Shown one piece after another: positions 35,301 through 48,009 of a stretch of DNA of 64,000 nucleotides (its first letter is position 1; each line of letters starts with the position of its first letter). This DNA comes from Erwinia sp. E602. GTDB lineage: Bacteria; Pseudomonadota; Gammaproteobacteria; Enterobacterales; Enterobacteriaceae. The position numbers and the translations under genes were made by a program. Location: assembly GCF_018141005.1 (NCBI RefSeq), contig NZ_CP046582.1, forward strand, positions 1,550,001 through 1,614,000. Direction: 5' to 3'. The notes under the pieces were generated by a model. The model had not been told where the DNA came from, did not search any database, and saw only the letters and a list, made by a program, of their open reading frames with translations.

Positions 35301-35457
35301 GGGAAATCCCGGTAAAAGCGGGCGGCATTATAGCCGCATAGCCGCGAGATAACAACCGCAAAGCCGCCTTAATACCCTGGACTGACGGGATATCTGCGGC
35401 GCGGTGGGTCAGGGTTGCCTGTTGCTGCGCTCACTGGCTGACATCACGCCGGTCGCT

Positions 35458-37212
35458 TTAACGCAACTCATTCGCACGGCGATAGCGCCCCTGATAGTCG
35501 AACACCTTTTCGCGCACCTGCCAGAAGTGGCGCTGTTTGCGCGCCACCACAAAGTCCGGGTGGCGCAGCAGGGGTTGCAGGGCGACGATATCCGCCGCCG
35601 TCTGCCAGCCGAGCGGTACCCCCGGCGCGCGCTGGTGCGGACGCAGGAACAGCTGTTCGAAGGCGGTACGCTGCGCCGGGCTTTTCAGCCGGAAGCGTTC
35701 GCTGACCTCGGTGGCCTCTTCGTCAAAGTAGCGCGCCTTCAGCCATTCGCCGTGCTCGTCGCGGCCGGCCTCCAGCTGCATCGCCGCACAGCGCAGCACC
35801 AGCGCATCCTTCAGCTTCAGCGCGGCCTTCAGCATATCGTCCGGGTCTACCAGCACCGCGTCGCACTCGCGACAGCGGCGGGCGGCGATGTCGTTTTCCG
35901 CGTTGCAGTGCGGGCAGTTTTTGAAACGGAAGCGGTAGTCGCACTGTTCGCGGTGGCCGTCATCATCCTCCAGCACCCCCTGACAGCGGCGGCCAAAGTG
36001 TTCGATTATCGTGCCGTCCGCGGTGGTTTTGCCCCAGAAGGTGTTGGCGAAACCGCAGCCGGGGCAGAACACCTGCACCGGCTGGTTGTCGCTTTTGCCC
36101 TTCGGCGCGCCGACTTCCGGGGTATACAGGTCGTGCGGATTGCCGGCATAGTCGAGGATCAGGCAGTCCTGTTTGCCGGGGCTCAGGCGTAGCCCGCGGC
36201 CGACGATCTGCTGATAGAGGCTGACCGACTCGGTAGGGCGCAGGATAGCGATCAGGTCGACGTGCGGCGCGTCAAAGCCGGTGGTCAGCACCGCCACGTT
36301 GACCAGGTAGCGCAGCTCGCGCGCCTTAAAGGCGCTAATCAGCGCGTCGCGCTCCGGCCCCGGGGTTCCTGCGCTGATCAGCGCTTTACTCTCCGGCAGC
36401 AGGCCGAGCACCTCGCGGGCGTGCTCCACGGTGGCGGCGAAGATCATCACCCCCTGGCGCTTCTGGGCGAATTCGACGATCTGCGCAATGATGTGCGGCG
36501 TGATGCGCTGCTGCTGCTTCAGTTCGCGGTTGAGGTCGGCTTCGCTGAACAGGCCGTTCTCCTGCGCCTGCAGGCGGCTGAAGTCGTACTGCACCACCGG
36601 CATGTCCAGCCGCTCCGGCGGTACCAGGAAGCCGTGTTTAATCATATAGCGCAGCGGCAGCTCGTAGATGCAGTCGCGGAACAGCGCCTGCTCGCTGCCG
36701 CGCACCATGCCGTGATAGTGAAACTGGTAGATCCAGCCTTTGCCCAGCCGGTAGGGGGTGGCGGTCAGCCCCAGCAGGCGCAGCTGCGGGTTGCGCGCTC
36801 TGAGATGGCCGAGGATCTGCTGGTACTGGCTGTCGTCGGCGTCGCTGATGCGGTGGCACTCGTCGACGATCAGCAGTGAAAATTCGGCGTCAAACGCGGC
36901 CAGGTTGCGCGCCACCGACTGCACGCTGCCAAACACCACTTTCGCCTGGCTCTCTTTGCGCTGTAGGCCGGCGGCGAAAATATCCGCCTGCAGGCCGTAG
37001 GCCTGATATTTCGCGTGGTTCTGCGCCACCAGCTCTTTGACGTGGGCCAGCACCAGCACCCGGCCGCGCGCCACGCGGGCCAGCTCGGCGATCACCAGGC
37101 TTTTACCGGCCCCGGTAGGCAGCACGATGACCGCCGGTTCGGCCGAGCGGCGGAAGTAGGCGATGGTGGCATCCACCGCCTCCTGTTGATAGGGGCGTAA
37201 CGTAAAAGACAT
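35458..37212 (-). CDS. radD: RadD, DEAD/H-type ATPase for DNA repair (YejH)
   Basis: RadD is a superfamily 2 helicase-like ATPase that assists RecA-dependent repair and interacts with SSB. It begins [20 protein letters not shown], with Walker A PTGAGKS (about residues 35-41), the DEAH-type box [26 protein letters not shown] and [16 protein letters not shown]-terminal zinc-binding cluster follows ([32 protein letters not shown]). ATG 37212 (584 residues; E. coli 586) is preferred over a GTG two codons upstream. Confidence 0.96.
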   Translation of the reverse strand: MSFTLRPYQQEAVDATIAYFRRSAEPAVIVLPTGAGKSLVIAELARVARGRVLVLAHVKELVAQNHAKYQAYGLQADIFAAGLQRKESQAKVVFGSVQSVARNLAAFDAEFSLLIVDECHRISDADDSQYQQILGHLRARNPQLRLLGLTATPYRLGKGWIYQFHYHGMVRGSEQALFRDCIYELPLRYMIKHGFLVPPERLDMPVVQYDFSRLQAQENGLFSEADLNRELKQQQRITPHIIAQIVEFAQKRQGVMIFAATVEHAREVLGLLPESKALISAGTPGPERDALISAFKARELRYLVNVAVLTTGFDAPHVDLIAILRPTESVSLYQQIVGRGLRLSPGKQDCLILDYAGNPHDLYTPEVGAPKGKSDNQPVQVFCPGCGFANTFWGKTTADGTIIEHFGRRCQGVLEDDDGHREQCDYRFRFKNCPHCNAENDIAARRCRECDAVLVDPDDMLKAALKLKDALVLRCAAMQLEAGRDEHGEWLKARYFDEEATEVSERFRLKSPAQRTAFEQLFLRPHQRAPGVPLGWQTAADIVALQPLLRHPDFVVARKQRHFWQVREKVFDYQGRYRRANELR

Positions 37213-37394
37213 GAACACTCAATTTGCGCAGGTTTGGCCTATTATGCCACGAATCCACACAGAGGGCAGGTTACCCCCTGTGCCTGAGCGGCGAGTCAGG
37301 CTATACTGTTGCTTCCCCGGATAAGCAGAACGCTTACACCTCATCAGACGATATTCGTCCGGTTCAGATTCCAATAACAGGCAGTGCAGAGTTA

Positions 37395-38099
37395 ATGCGA
37401 CTTGATAAATTTATTTCCCAGCAGCTGGAAGTCAGCCGCGCTATCGCCGCGCGACTGATCCGCGCCAGCAGCGTCACCATTGACGGTGAAGTGGTACGCG
37501 ACAGCGCGTTTAAAGTACCTGCAGACAGTGAAGTAGCCTATGACGGCAATCCGCTGCAGCAGCAGCACGGCCCGCGCTACTTTATGCTGAACAAGCCGGT
37601 GGGCTACGTCTGCTCCACCGACGACCCGGACCACCCGACGGTGCTCTATTTCCTGCATGAACCCACCGCGTACAAGCTGCACGCGGCCGGACGGCTGGAT
37701 ATCGACACCACCGGGCTGGTGCTGATGACCGATGACGGCCAGTGGTCGCACCGCATCACCTCGCCGCGCCACGAATGTGAAAAAACCTATCTGGTGACGC
37801 TGGAGCAGCCGCTGTCCGACGACACCGAACGCCAGTTTGCCGAAGGCGTGCAGCTGCATAACGAAAAAACGCTGACCCGACCGGCCAGCCTTGAACAGGT
37901 CAGCGACCACGTGGTGCGGCTGACCATCAGCGAAGGGCGCTATCACCAGGTGAAACGCATGTTCGCCGCGGTGGGGAACCGGGTGGTGGAGCTGCACCGC
38001 GAGCGCATTGGCGCGATTGCGCTGGATGCCTCCCTGCAGGAGGGCGAATACCGCGCGCTGACGGCAGACGAGATCGCCAGCGTCGGGTTGCCACGCTGA
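37395..38099 (+). CDS. rsuA: 16S rRNA pseudouridine(516) synthase RsuA
   Basis: RsuA isomerises U516 of 16S rRNA. The product has an N-terminal S4 RNA-binding domain ([31 protein letters not shown]) and a synthase domain with the catalytic Asp in [17 protein letters not shown], plus [29 protein letters not shown]. The frame is open from 37224; ATG 37395 gives 234 residues against 231 in E. coli. Its stop overlaps the bcr ATG by one base, and the two are co-transcribed as in E. coli. Confidence 0.97.
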   Translation: MRLDKFISQQLEVSRAIAARLIRASSVTIDGEVVRDSAFKVPADSEVAYDGNPLQQQHGPRYFMLNKPVGYVCSTDDPDHPTVLYFLHEPTAYKLHAAGRLDIDTTGLVLMTDDGQWSHRITSPRHECEKTYLVTLEQPLSDDTERQFAEGVQLHNEKTLTRPASLEQVSDHVVRLTISEGRYHQVKRMFAAVGNRVVELHRERIGAIALDASLQEGEYRALTADEIASVGLPR

Positions 38100-39310
38100 T
38101 GAAAGAGACGCTGCCGGAGCCGGCAAAAAACTCGTCGGTGGGGCTGGTGGTGATCCTCGGCCTGCTGGCGATGCTGATGCCGCTGTCGATCGATATGTAC
38201 CTGCCGGCGCTGCCGCAGATCGCCCGCGAGTATGGCGTGTCGGCGGGCAGCGTGCAGATGACGCTCAACGCCTATATCCTCGGTTTTGCCCTCGGGCAGC
38301 TGATTTACGGTCCGCTGGCCGACAGCTTTGGCCGCAAGCCGGTGATCGCCGCCGGCACGCTGATCTTTGCGCTGGCGGCGGCGGCCTGTGCGCTCTCCAA
38401 CAGCATCGAGCAGCTGATTAACATGCGCTTTCTGCACGGCCTGTCGGCCGCGGCGGGCAGCGTGGTGATCAGCGCGCTGATGCGCGACAGCTACTCGAAA
38501 GAGGAGTTTTCGCGCATGATGTCGTTCGTGATGCTGGTGACCACCGTCGCCCCGCTGCTGGCGCCGATCGTCGGCGGCTGGCTGCTGCTGCTGTGGAGCT
38601 GGCACGCGATTTTCTGGACCATCTCGGCGGCGGCGGTGGTGACCACGCTGCTGGTGGTGACCCAGATCAAAGAGACGCTGCCCAGAGAGCGGCGGCAGCG
38701 CTTCAGCCTGCGCACCACGCTGGGCAACTTCCTGACGCTGTTCCGCAACCGGCGGGTGTTCAGCTATATGCTGGCCAGCGGCTGTTCGTTTGCCGGGCTG
38801 TTCTCGTTTCTCAACGCCGGGCCGTTCGTCTACATCGAGCTGAACCATATTTCCCCGCAGGATTTCGGCTACTACTTCGCGCTGAACGTGGTGTTCCTGT
38901 TCCTGATGACGCTGCTGAACAGCCGCTGCGTGCGCCGCTTTGGCCCGCTGGTGATGTTCCGCTTTGGTCTGCTGGTGCAGTTCTCGATGGCGCTGTGGCT
39001 GGTGGTGGTCAGCGCGCTTGATCTCGGTTTCCTGGCGCTGGTGTTTGGCGTGGCGATGTTTATCGGCTGCGTGGCGATGGTGTCGTCTAACGCGATGGCG
39101 GTGATCCTCGACGAGTTTCCGCATATCGCCGGCACCGCGTCATCGCTGGCGGGCACCCTGCGCTTTGGCGTCGGCGCGCTGGCCGGTGCGCTGCTGTCGA
39201 CGATCTCCTTTACCAGCGCCTGGCCGATGGTCGGGGCGATCTTTATCTGCGCCACGCTGTCGGTGCTGCTGTTTAGCTGGGCTTCCCGCCCGGCGGCGCG
39301 CGCCGCGTAA
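38099..39310 (+). CDS. bcr: Bicyclomycin/sulfonamide efflux protein Bcr
   Basis: A 403-residue major-facilitator drug/H+ antiporter with twelve hydrophobic segments. Motifs are the antiporter pattern [21 protein letters not shown] and [46 protein letters not shown], typical of Bcr/CflA. E. coli Bcr has 396 residues. Its ATG overlaps the rsuA stop. The conserved neighbours yejG and yejF follow, in the E. coli order. Confidence 0.95.
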   Translation: MKETLPEPAKNSSVGLVVILGLLAMLMPLSIDMYLPALPQIAREYGVSAGSVQMTLNAYILGFALGQLIYGPLADSFGRKPVIAAGTLIFALAAAACALSNSIEQLINMRFLHGLSAAAGSVVISALMRDSYSKEEFSRMMSFVMLVTTVAPLLAPIVGGWLLLLWSWHAIFWTISAAAVVTTLLVVTQIKETLPRERRQRFSLRTTLGNFLTLFRNRRVFSYMLASGCSFAGLFSFLNAGPFVYIELNHISPQDFGYYFALNVVFLFLMTLLNSRCVRRFGPLVMFRFGLLVQFSMALWLVVVSALDLGFLALVFGVAMFIGCVAMVSSNAMAVILDEFPHIAGTASSLAGTLRFGVGALAGALLSTISFTSAWPMVGAIFICATLSVLLFSWASRPAARAA

Positions 39311-39613
39311 TCAGACGCCGTGGCCAGCGTGGCCCCGGCGTTTGTTGATTTTTTGTAAAAATCAAACCCGCTAAAAGTAACAAAATATGGCGAAAACGGT
39401 TGTCATCGGGCGAGAGTCGCGGTATTTATAACAAATAAATGAGAGGCAGCTCTCAAAAAAAAACCGCGAAACGCACCATCCATGCCGTAAGAAATCTCCT
39501 TCAACATTTAATTCCAATTAAAATCAGAAGGTTGGCTTGATTCCGGTAACGGATGATTTACCTTGTAAAATATTTGTGAAATTATTGTTGAAAATCACTC
39601 TGGGGAACGCCGC
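39311..39613. other. Intergenic region upstream of yejG
   Basis: About 300 bases, AT-rich toward yejG. A small hairpin GAGAG-GCAG-CTCTC followed by nine A lies at about 39440-39465. A TAAAAT-like -10 element occurs at about 39565 and probably serves yejG. No open frame or recognisable RNA is seen; the bcr stop is not followed by a clear terminator. Confidence 0.4.
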
Positions 39614-39946
39614 TTGAATACGCTGGAACATTCTGTGGTACATCGTTTACCGCAAAGCTACCGCTGGTGTGCCGGTGCGCAGGGAAAATGCGTGGTGGCC
39701 CAGGCGTGTAACCGGCCGCCGGAAGACGCCGACCTGATCGGCCTGCGCCTGCTCAGCCATCAGGGGGCCTCCGCCTGGGATATTATGCAGTCGATTCAGC
39801 AGGCGCTGGCCGGCATCGAGCTGGAGTGCGCGGTGGTCGAGTGGGAAGGGGAGCCGTGCCTGTTTGTCTGCCGCCAGGATGAGTGCACCACCACCTGCCG
39901 GCTGAAAAACTTCGGCGTCGGCATCGCCGAGCCTTATACCCACTGA
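39614..39946 (+). CDS. yejG: Conserved protein YejG
   Basis: A 110-residue protein of the YejG family (E. coli 114): HRLPQSYRWCAG, LLSHQGASAWDIMQSIQQALAGIELECAVVEWEGEPCLFVCRQDE and TCRLKNFGVGIAEPY. It starts with TTG at 39614, supported by GGGGA 8 bases upstream and by alignment with the E. coli N terminus; no in-frame ATG lies nearby. Function is unknown; it stands between bcr and the convergent yejF. Confidence 0.93.
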   Translation: MNTLEHSVVHRLPQSYRWCAGAQGKCVVAQACNRPPEDADLIGLRLLSHQGASAWDIMQSIQQALAGIELECAVVEWEGEPCLFVCRQDECTTTCRLKNFGVGIAEPYTH

Positions 39947-40059
39947 CCTGCGCAGCTTAACGTCCCCGTCGCCGTCCTCTTTCGTTTACCTGCCGCTGAA
40001 CCTGACGTTGTTCCGGCATCGACGCTGCTGCTTAACGGGCACCGGGCCTGGCCCGCACC

Positions 40060-41643
<1,584 letters not shown>

Positions 41644-41644
41644 A

Positions 41645-42670
41645 TCAGACCGCCTTGCCTGGGTCGAAGGCGTCGCGCACGGCTTCACCAATAAAGATTA
41701 ACAGCGACAGCAGGATCGCCAGCGAGAAGAAGGCGGTCAGGCCGAGCCACGGCGCCTGCAGGTTGTTTTTGCCCTGCAGCAGCAGCTCGCCCAGCGACGG
41801 CGAGCCGAGCGGCAGGCCGAAGCCGAGGAAGTCCAGCGAAGTGAGGGTGGTGATCGAACCGCAGAGAATAAACGGCAGGTAGGTCAGGGTGGCGACCATC
41901 GCGTTGGGCAGCATATGGCGCGACATTATGCCCCAGTCGTTGACCCCCATCGCCTGTGCGGCGCGGATATAGTCGAAGTTGCGGGTGCGCAGAAACTCGG
42001 CGCGCACCACCCCGACCAGGCTCATCCAGCCGAACAGCACGGTGATCGCCAGCAGCCACCAGAAGCCGGGCTGGATCACGCTGGAGAGCAGGATAATCAG
42101 GAACAGCGTCGGCATGCCGGACCAGACTTCTATAATCCGCTGCCCCCACAGGTCGACCCTGCCGCCAAAGTAGCCCTGCACCGCGCCGGCGACGATGCCG
42201 ATGACGCTGGAAAACAGCGTCAGCATCAGGCCGAACAGCAGTGAAATGCGCGTGCCGTAGAGGATGCGCGACAGCACGTCGCCGCCGTTGGCGTCGGTGC
42301 CCAGCCAGTTCTGCGCCGACGGCGGCGACGGGAACGGCTGGGTGGTGGCGAAGTTGATGGTGTCGTCGCCGAAGCGGATCGGTGCCCACAGCGCCCAGCC
42401 GTTGCTGGCCAGCCGCGCCTGCAGCCACGGGTCCTGGTAGTCGGCCGGCGTCGGCAGCTCGCCGCCGAAGTCGGTTTCGTTATAGTTGAGCAGCAGCGGG
42501 AAGTAAGTGCGGTCCTGGTAGTGGACGATCAGCGGCTTGTCGTTAGCCAGCAGCTCAGCAAAGAGGCAGAGGATAAACAGCACGGCGAAGATCCACAGCG
42601 ACCAGTAGCCGCGGCGGTTATGGCGGAATCGCGCCCAGCGCGCCTGGTTAATCGGGTTTAAGCGGCTCAT
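41645..42670 (-). CDS. yejE: Peptide ABC importer permease YejE
   Basis: A 341-residue inner-membrane permease of the DppC type. One N-terminal span (SLWIFAVLFILCLFAELLAND) is followed by a periplasmic loop and five spans with the coupling motif EFLRTRNFDYIRAAQAMGVNDWGIMSRHMLPNAM. E. coli YejE also has 341. Its ATG shares one base with the stop of yejB and its stop is one base from yejF, showing tight translational coupling. Confidence 0.97.
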   Translation of the reverse strand: MSRLNPINQARWARFRHNRRGYWSLWIFAVLFILCLFAELLANDKPLIVHYQDRTYFPLLLNYNETDFGGELPTPADYQDPWLQARLASNGWALWAPIRFGDDTINFATTQPFPSPPSAQNWLGTDANGGDVLSRILYGTRISLLFGLMLTLFSSVIGIVAGAVQGYFGGRVDLWGQRIIEVWSGMPTLFLIILLSSVIQPGFWWLLAITVLFGWMSLVGVVRAEFLRTRNFDYIRAAQAMGVNDWGIMSRHMLPNAMVATLTYLPFILCGSITTLTSLDFLGFGLPLGSPSLGELLLQGKNNLQAPWLGLTAFFSLAILLSLLIFIGEAVRDAFDPGKAV

Positions 42671-43761
42671 CAGCGTCCCTCAAAATCAATGCGCGGATCG
42701 ACCAGCGTGTAGGTGATATCGCTGACGATGTTCAGCAGCAGGCCAATCAGGGTGAAGATATACAGGGTGCCGAACATCACCGGGTAGTCGCGCTGAATGG
42801 TGGCGTCGTAGCCCAGCAGGCCGAGGCCGTTGAGCGAGAACATCACCTCGATCAGCAGCGAGCCGGTGAAGAACATGCTGATAAAGGTGGCCGGAAAGCC
42901 GGCGATCACCAGCAGCATGGCGTTGCGGAACACGTGGCGGTAGAGAATTTTATTCTCATCCAGCCCTTTGGCCCGCGCGGTGACCACGTACTGTTTGCGG
43001 ATCTCATCCATAAACGAGTTTTTGGTCAGCATGGTCAGAGTGGCGAAGCCGCCGATCACCGTCGCCAGCACCGGCAGGCTGATGTGCCACAGGTAGTCGG
43101 TGACCTTGCCGTACCACGGCAGGCTGTCAAACTGCGGCGACACCAGCCCGCGCAGCGGGAACCAGTCGAGGTAGCTGCCGCCGGCGAACAGCACGATCAG
43201 CATAATGCCGAACAGGAACGATGGAATGGCGTAGCCGATGATGATCAGCGTGCTGCTCCAGGTATCAAAAGCGCTGCCGTTGCGCACCGCCTTCTTTATT
43301 CCCAGCGGGATCGACACCAGGTAGATAATCAGCGTGCTCCATAAACCGAGCGTCACCGACACCGGCAGGCTCTCTTTGATCAGCGCAATCACCGAGCTGC
43401 TGCGGAACAGGCTGTCGCCGAAGTCAAAGCGCAGATAGTTCCACAGCATGGTGAAGTAGCGCTCGTGCAGCGGTTTATCGAAGCCGTAGCGGTGGGTGAT
43501 CTCGGCGATCACCTCCGGGTCCAGCCCGCGCGAACCGCGATACTGGCCTTCGCCGGGGCTGCTGCTGAGCGTGCTGCGCCCGTGGGCGCTGCCTTCACCT
43601 GCCGCCCCCGGCAGGCCGGTGGTCTGGCCGAACTGGATATTGGCAATCGCCTGATCCACCGGGCCACCCGGCGCTATCTGTACGATAAAAAAGTTAATGG
43701 TGATGATCGCCCACAGGGTGGGAATAATCAGCAGCAAACGGCGGACAATGTATGCACCCAA
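42670..43761 (-). CDS. yejB: Peptide ABC importer permease YejB
   Basis: A DppB-type permease of 363 residues (E. coli 364). The true start is a TTG at 43761: GGAG lies 7 bases upstream, and the encoded [39 protein letters not shown] aligns with the E. coli N terminus. The frame is open 20 codons further, but that part lies inside the yejA end and is not conserved. Coupling motif [28 protein letters not shown] is intact. The E. coli gene starts with ATG, so a weaker start here may lower its translation. Confidence 0.95.
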   Translation of the reverse strand: MGAYIVRRLLLIIPTLWAIITINFFIVQIAPGGPVDQAIANIQFGQTTGLPGAAGEGSAHGRSTLSSSPGEGQYRGSRGLDPEVIAEITHRYGFDKPLHERYFTMLWNYLRFDFGDSLFRSSSVIALIKESLPVSVTLGLWSTLIIYLVSIPLGIKKAVRNGSAFDTWSSTLIIIGYAIPSFLFGIMLIVLFAGGSYLDWFPLRGLVSPQFDSLPWYGKVTDYLWHISLPVLATVIGGFATLTMLTKNSFMDEIRKQYVVTARAKGLDENKILYRHVFRNAMLLVIAGFPATFISMFFTGSLLIEVMFSLNGLGLLGYDATIQRDYPVMFGTLYIFTLIGLLLNIVSDITYTLVDPRIDFEGR

Positions 43762-43772
43762 GGTCAGGCTCC

Positions 43773-45581
43773 TTAACGACGCTGCGCCGGCAGGCGGGCG
43801 GCTTTGTTGACATCGTACCACCAGCTGTCAAAGCCCAGCGAATAGGTGGGGCGGGTGGTCGGCATCGAGAATTTATTCCAGTAGGCGTAGCGGTTATTGG
43901 CGCTGTACCACATCGGGATCATGTAGTAGTTCCACAGCAGTACGCGATCCAGCACCCGGCCGAGCGGCAGCAGCGCCTGTTCATCGCCCTGATGCTGCAC
44001 GATCTGTTCGACCAGGTTATCGATTAGCGGGCTGCTGACCCCCGGCCGGTTGTACGAGGAGTCGATATACTGGCTGGCCCAGCTGATCTGCAGGTTGGTA
44101 TCGGGGAAGGCATAGGCCTGATAGGGCGACGGCAGCATATCGAAATCGCGGCTGCGCAGGCGGGCCAGATACTGTGAGCTGTCCACCTGGCGCACGTTAA
44201 GGGTGATGCCGATCCGTTCCAGATTGTGCTTAAACGGCAGCACCCACTGATCGTTGCCGCCGCTGCGCAGCAGCAGCTCAAAGCTGAACGGCTTGCCGCT
44301 TTTCACGTTAATCAGCTGCTGATTTTTCAGCTCCCAGCCCGCCTGTTTCAGCAGCGTCAGCGCCTGCAGCAGCTTGCCGCGATCGTAGCCGCTGCCGTTG
44401 GAAACCGGCGGCTGGTAGATCTGGTCGATCACTTCCTGCGGGAATTGCCCCTTCAGCGGGGCGAGGATCGCAAGCTCTCTGGCATCCGGGTAGCCCCGGG
44501 CGGCGTAGTCGGTATTCTGGAAGTAGCTGTCGACACGCTGATAGGCGTTATAGAACAGCGCTTTGTTCATCCACTCAAAGTCAAACAGCAGCGACAGCGC
44601 TTCGCGCACCCGGCGGTCGGAAAATTGAGGTTTCTGCACATTGAACGCCAGCCACTGGGTGGCGGTGGCGACGGTATTCGGCACCTGCTGTTTAACAATG
44701 TAACCCTGGTCGAAGTTGCTGCCGCGATACTGGGTAGCCCATTTTTTGGCTGACCCTTCGGTACGGAAATCAAATGCTCCGGCCTTAAAGGCTTCAAAGG
44801 CAACGTTATCATCCAGATAGTAGTCGTAGCGGATAGTGTCGAAGTTGTAGCGCCCTTTGTTAACCGGCAGATCCGCCGCCCAGTAATCTTTCACCCGCGA
44901 ATAGGTAATCGACTGACCCACTTTGTAGGCGGTGATGCGGTAAGGGCCGCTGGCCAGCGGCGGGTGGGGCAGGGGATCGCTCAGCTTACGGCTCTGCCAG
45001 TACGCTTTCGGAAACACCGGCGAGGAGAGCAGCGAGATCATCCTGTCACGATCCGACTGCGGCAGATCAAAGCGCACCGTCAGCCGTGAAATGGCTTTGG
45101 CCGTCACCCCTTTGTAATACACCCGGTACTGCGGCACGCCCTGGGTCATAAACATATTGAAGGTAAAGGCCGCGTCTTCCGCGGTGATCGGCGTGCCGTC
45201 CTGGAAGCGGGCCCTGGGGTTAATGCTGACTTCGACCCAGCGATAGTTGTCCGGGTAGCGGGCGAACTCCGCGACCAGCGGGTAGAGGCTGCCCGGCTCA
45301 TCATCGGAAGAGGTAAACAGCGGATCGTACATCGACTCGGTGTCGGCACCCGGGCTGCCGCGCATGGCATAGCGGTTAAAATTGTCATAGGTGCCAATGG
45401 CCGACAGCGTGATGCTGCCGCCTTTCGGCGCGGCGGGATTGGCGTAGTCGTAATGGCTGAAGCCGGCAGCATATTTCGGCGTGCCCAGCTGGGCGAAGCT
45501 GTAGCTCTCGGTAATCTTTTCTGCCTGAACAGCGGCCGCAGACAGGCTGAACAGAGCAAAGGCAACAAGACGCGCAATCAT
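43773..45581 (-). CDS. yejA: Periplasmic peptide-binding protein YejA
   Basis: A 602-residue family-5 solute-binding protein (E. coli 604) with a signal peptide ending about VQA. It captures oligopeptides for the YejBEF permease. Characteristic stretches are [37 protein letters not shown] ([17 protein letters not shown]), and [26 protein letters not shown]. It is the first gene of the operon, 11 bases ahead of yejB, and follows pdeN on the same strand. Confidence 0.97.
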   Translation of the reverse strand: MIARLVAFALFSLSAAAVQAEKITESYSFAQLGTPKYAAGFSHYDYANPAAPKGGSITLSAIGTYDNFNRYAMRGSPGADTESMYDPLFTSSDDEPGSLYPLVAEFARYPDNYRWVEVSINPRARFQDGTPITAEDAAFTFNMFMTQGVPQYRVYYKGVTAKAISRLTVRFDLPQSDRDRMISLLSSPVFPKAYWQSRKLSDPLPHPPLASGPYRITAYKVGQSITYSRVKDYWAADLPVNKGRYNFDTIRYDYYLDDNVAFEAFKAGAFDFRTEGSAKKWATQYRGSNFDQGYIVKQQVPNTVATATQWLAFNVQKPQFSDRRVREALSLLFDFEWMNKALFYNAYQRVDSYFQNTDYAARGYPDARELAILAPLKGQFPQEVIDQIYQPPVSNGSGYDRGKLLQALTLLKQAGWELKNQQLINVKSGKPFSFELLLRSGGNDQWVLPFKHNLERIGITLNVRQVDSSQYLARLRSRDFDMLPSPYQAYAFPDTNLQISWASQYIDSSYNRPGVSSPLIDNLVEQIVQHQGDEQALLPLGRVLDRVLLWNYYMIPMWYSANNRYAYWNKFSMPTTRPTYSLGFDSWWYDVNKAARLPAQRR

Positions 45582-45635
45582 AGGCCTGCGGGCTCCTCGG
45601 AATTAAACGTTAATAGTAAAGGTAATCAGGCGGCT

Positions 45636-47237
45636 TTAACAGTTCCCGTCAGCCGTTGCACAGGTTGCCCCGGCTGGCCGTGCGGCGTTCTGGTAGTACG
45701 CCACCAGCAGCGGCACCTTGCACGGGCGGCTGAACAGGTAGCCCTGCATATGGGTGACGCCGCGGTTGATCAGCCACAGCGCCTGCTCGGCGGTCTCGAC
45801 GCCTTCCGCCACCGTATTCAGGTTAAGTTTTTTCGCCAGCGCCAGCACCGTATCCAGCACCGGGGTGTTGACGGTTTCCATACCGATGCTCTGCACAAAG
45901 CCGCGGTCGATTTTCAGGTAGTCGAACTGGAATTTTTCAAGGTAGATCAGGGCGCTGTGGCCGGTGCCGAAATCATCGATGGCGATGCGGATCTGCTGCT
46001 GTCGCATCCACTCGAAGTTATCGTCCGCCTCTCTGCCCGACATCATCGCCCGCTCGGTAATTTCAAATATCGGTACAAAATGTCCCTCCGGCATCGCCGC
46101 CAGCCAGCGGTTTACGTCGTGGCGGAAGGTTGGGTGGCTGAGATGCAGCGGTGACAGGTTAACGCCCAGCCGGGTGCCGGCCGGTAGCGCTTCGCGCAGC
46201 TGGTGAGCGTCGCGGGCGATCAGGCTGAACAGGTGGCGGGTCAGCGGCACGATCAGGTTCTGCCCTTCGGCATAGCTGATAAAGGCATCCGGCGGGATGC
46301 GCCCCTCGGTGGGGTGGGTCCAGCGCATCAGCGCCTCAACGCCATAGGGCTGGCCGGTCTGTGCGTCAACAACCGGCTGGTACTCAACGTGGAACTCGCC
46401 GCGCTTGATGCCGAGCAGGATCTCTTTGCCCGGCCGCAGGCGCAGCATTAACAGCAGGTAGCAGGCGCAGGCAATCACCACGCCAATCAGCAGGCCGCTT
46501 AGCAGGATCAGATGGATTTCGCGCTGCGGCATGCTGTCACCGTACAGGTAGAGCGTTAGCGGATAGCCGGGCACAGCTACCGTGCGCAGCGGATGGTCGG
46601 GCAGGGCGCTGCGGTCGATCACCCGCTCATTCCAGGTGGTCAGCGCCTGGCCTCCGGCGGCGATGGCCATGCCGGTGATCTCCTGCTGACGTGAGGTCAG
46701 CAGCAGGTAGGGGGTCAGGTCGATATTCAGCGTGGTGAAGATGCCGCTGTCGGCACGGCTGTTGTTGGCCAGCCACAGCACCAGCGCCGGCTGTTTGCGC
46801 ACCATCGGCGTGCCGGCGATCAGGCGAATGTCGCGGCTCTGGCTGGCGTCGGTAAACGGCGAAATCTGATGGATGGAGAGCGACATCGGCCCGGTGGCGG
46901 AGGAGCAGAAGGCGATATCGTTTTTCACCAGCAGGATAGCGCGAATATTGGCGGCAAACGCCGCGCGCTGCGTCAGGTCTGCGCGCACCTGTTCGCAGCT
47001 GACCAGCGTGGCGGCCTGCAGCGGTTCCAGCGTGCTTTGCAGGTCGCTGAACACGTTGCTGAGGTAGCGTTGCGTCCAGGTGGCCAGCCGGTCATGGCTG
47101 GCGGCATGACGCTGCATGCTCAGGGTGAGGCTGATACTGATAAACAACAGAAAAAAAATCAATCCCGCGCTGGCACTCAAAAAGATGATTCTGCGCGGAT
47201 GGCTGACGTGCCGCGAGAAGGTTTTTGCTAGTGGCAT
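45636..47237 (-). CDS. pdeN: Cyclic-di-GMP phosphodiesterase PdeN (CSS-EAL, formerly Rtn)
   Basis: An inner-membrane phosphodiesterase that lowers c-di-GMP. An N-terminal span (IIFLSASAGLIFFLLFISISL) is followed by a periplasmic CSS sensor with the redox motif CSS in NDIAFCSSATG, a second span near residue 240, and a C-terminal EAL domain. Active-site motifs are GVEALMRW, NLSPLHL, EITERAMM, IDDFGTGHSALIYLEKFQFDYLKIDRGFV and NTVAEGVET, all apparently intact. Length is 533 (E. coli 518). It lies between mepS and yejA as in E. coli. Confidence 0.94.
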   Translation of the reverse strand: MPLAKTFSRHVSHPRRIIFLSASAGLIFFLLFISISLTLSMQRHAASHDRLATWTQRYLSNVFSDLQSTLEPLQAATLVSCEQVRADLTQRAAFAANIRAILLVKNDIAFCSSATGPMSLSIHQISPFTDASQSRDIRLIAGTPMVRKQPALVLWLANNSRADSGIFTTLNIDLTPYLLLTSRQQEITGMAIAAGGQALTTWNERVIDRSALPDHPLRTVAVPGYPLTLYLYGDSMPQREIHLILLSGLLIGVVIACACYLLLMLRLRPGKEILLGIKRGEFHVEYQPVVDAQTGQPYGVEALMRWTHPTEGRIPPDAFISYAEGQNLIVPLTRHLFSLIARDAHQLREALPAGTRLGVNLSPLHLSHPTFRHDVNRWLAAMPEGHFVPIFEITERAMMSGREADDNFEWMRQQQIRIAIDDFGTGHSALIYLEKFQFDYLKIDRGFVQSIGMETVNTPVLDTVLALAKKLNLNTVAEGVETAEQALWLINRGVTHMQGYLFSRPCKVPLLVAYYQNAARPAGATCATADGNC

Positions 47238-47380
47238 GGAAGTTCTCTCGTTTAGCCGTTTTTTTATTATTTATCAATGCAAACTGCGTTCTCTGGTGAG
47301 GGAGCAGAATATAACGGTTGGGCGGCTGCTGTCTCTATCTTCTTCTGATTATTGGAACTTTTAGCTGTTTTTCAGGCAAT

Positions 47381-47407
47381 AAAAAACGCCGCAAGCGGCG
47401 TTTTTTT
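47381..47407 (-). terminator. Terminator between mepS and pdeN (bidirectional)
   Basis: ACGCCGC-AA-GCGGCGT flanked by six A and seven T. It lies 30 bases after the mepS stop on the minus strand and separates mepS from pdeN. Confidence 0.9.
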
Positions 47408-47436
47408 ACTCTCGTTTTCGCGGACCTCAGGGAAGG

Positions 47437-48009
47437 TCAGCCCTGCGTTCGGCTGATCACCCGGCGCGCGTCGCGGTAACGGTTTTTCCAGTAGGATTCA
47501 TTCAGGCTGGAAATGGTAACGCCGCTGCTGGTTGAGGCGTGAACAAAGTTATCGTTACCGATATAGATGCCCACGTGGCGACCGGTAGAGCCGGCGCGGA
47601 ACATCACTAAGTCACCCGGGCGCAGCTTGGTGCGCTGAATGCTCTTACCGCTGTCTTCCTGCTCGTAGGTTGAGCGCGGCAGTTCCAGACCAAACTGCTC
47701 ACGGAAGGTGTTCTGCACGAAGGCAGAGCAGTCAACGCCGCGTTTGTTGGTGCCGCCAAGACGGTAGCGCACGCCTTTCCAGTCGGCGTACTGCTCCATC
47801 AGACGGGACTTCACGTCCACGTTTTGCACCATCTGTTCGAATTCATCCTGAGACGCTTGCAGTAAAAAACCACTCTGGTCCTTAACTGCATGAGTATCAG
47901 TTTGTACTTGGTGTCCGCTGTTCGAACTGCATGCTGACATCAGTGTCGCCAGGGCGACGGCGGGGATGGCCCGCAGGATATATCTCAGGAAAGGTTGAGA
48001 CTTGACCAT
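47437..48009 (-). CDS. mepS: Murein DD-endopeptidase MepS (Spr)
   Basis: An outer-membrane lipoprotein of the NlpC/P60 family that cuts D-Ala-mDAP crosslinks so that new murein can be inserted. Lipobox LMSAC puts the lipidated Cys at 27. The catalytic residues are Cys94 (GVDCSAFV), His145 (RHVGIYI) and His157 (NFVHAST). Length is 190 (E. coli 188). Its level is controlled by NlpI-Prc proteolysis in E. coli. A perfect 7-bp inverted repeat (48035-48051) lies in its leader. Confidence 0.97.
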   Translation of the reverse strand: MVKSQPFLRYILRAIPAVALATLMSACSSNSGHQVQTDTHAVKDQSGFLLQASQDEFEQMVQNVDVKSRLMEQYADWKGVRYRLGGTNKRGVDCSAFVQNTFREQFGLELPRSTYEQEDSGKSIQRTKLRPGDLVMFRAGSTGRHVGIYIGNDNFVHASTSSGVTISSLNESYWKNRYRDARRVISRTQG

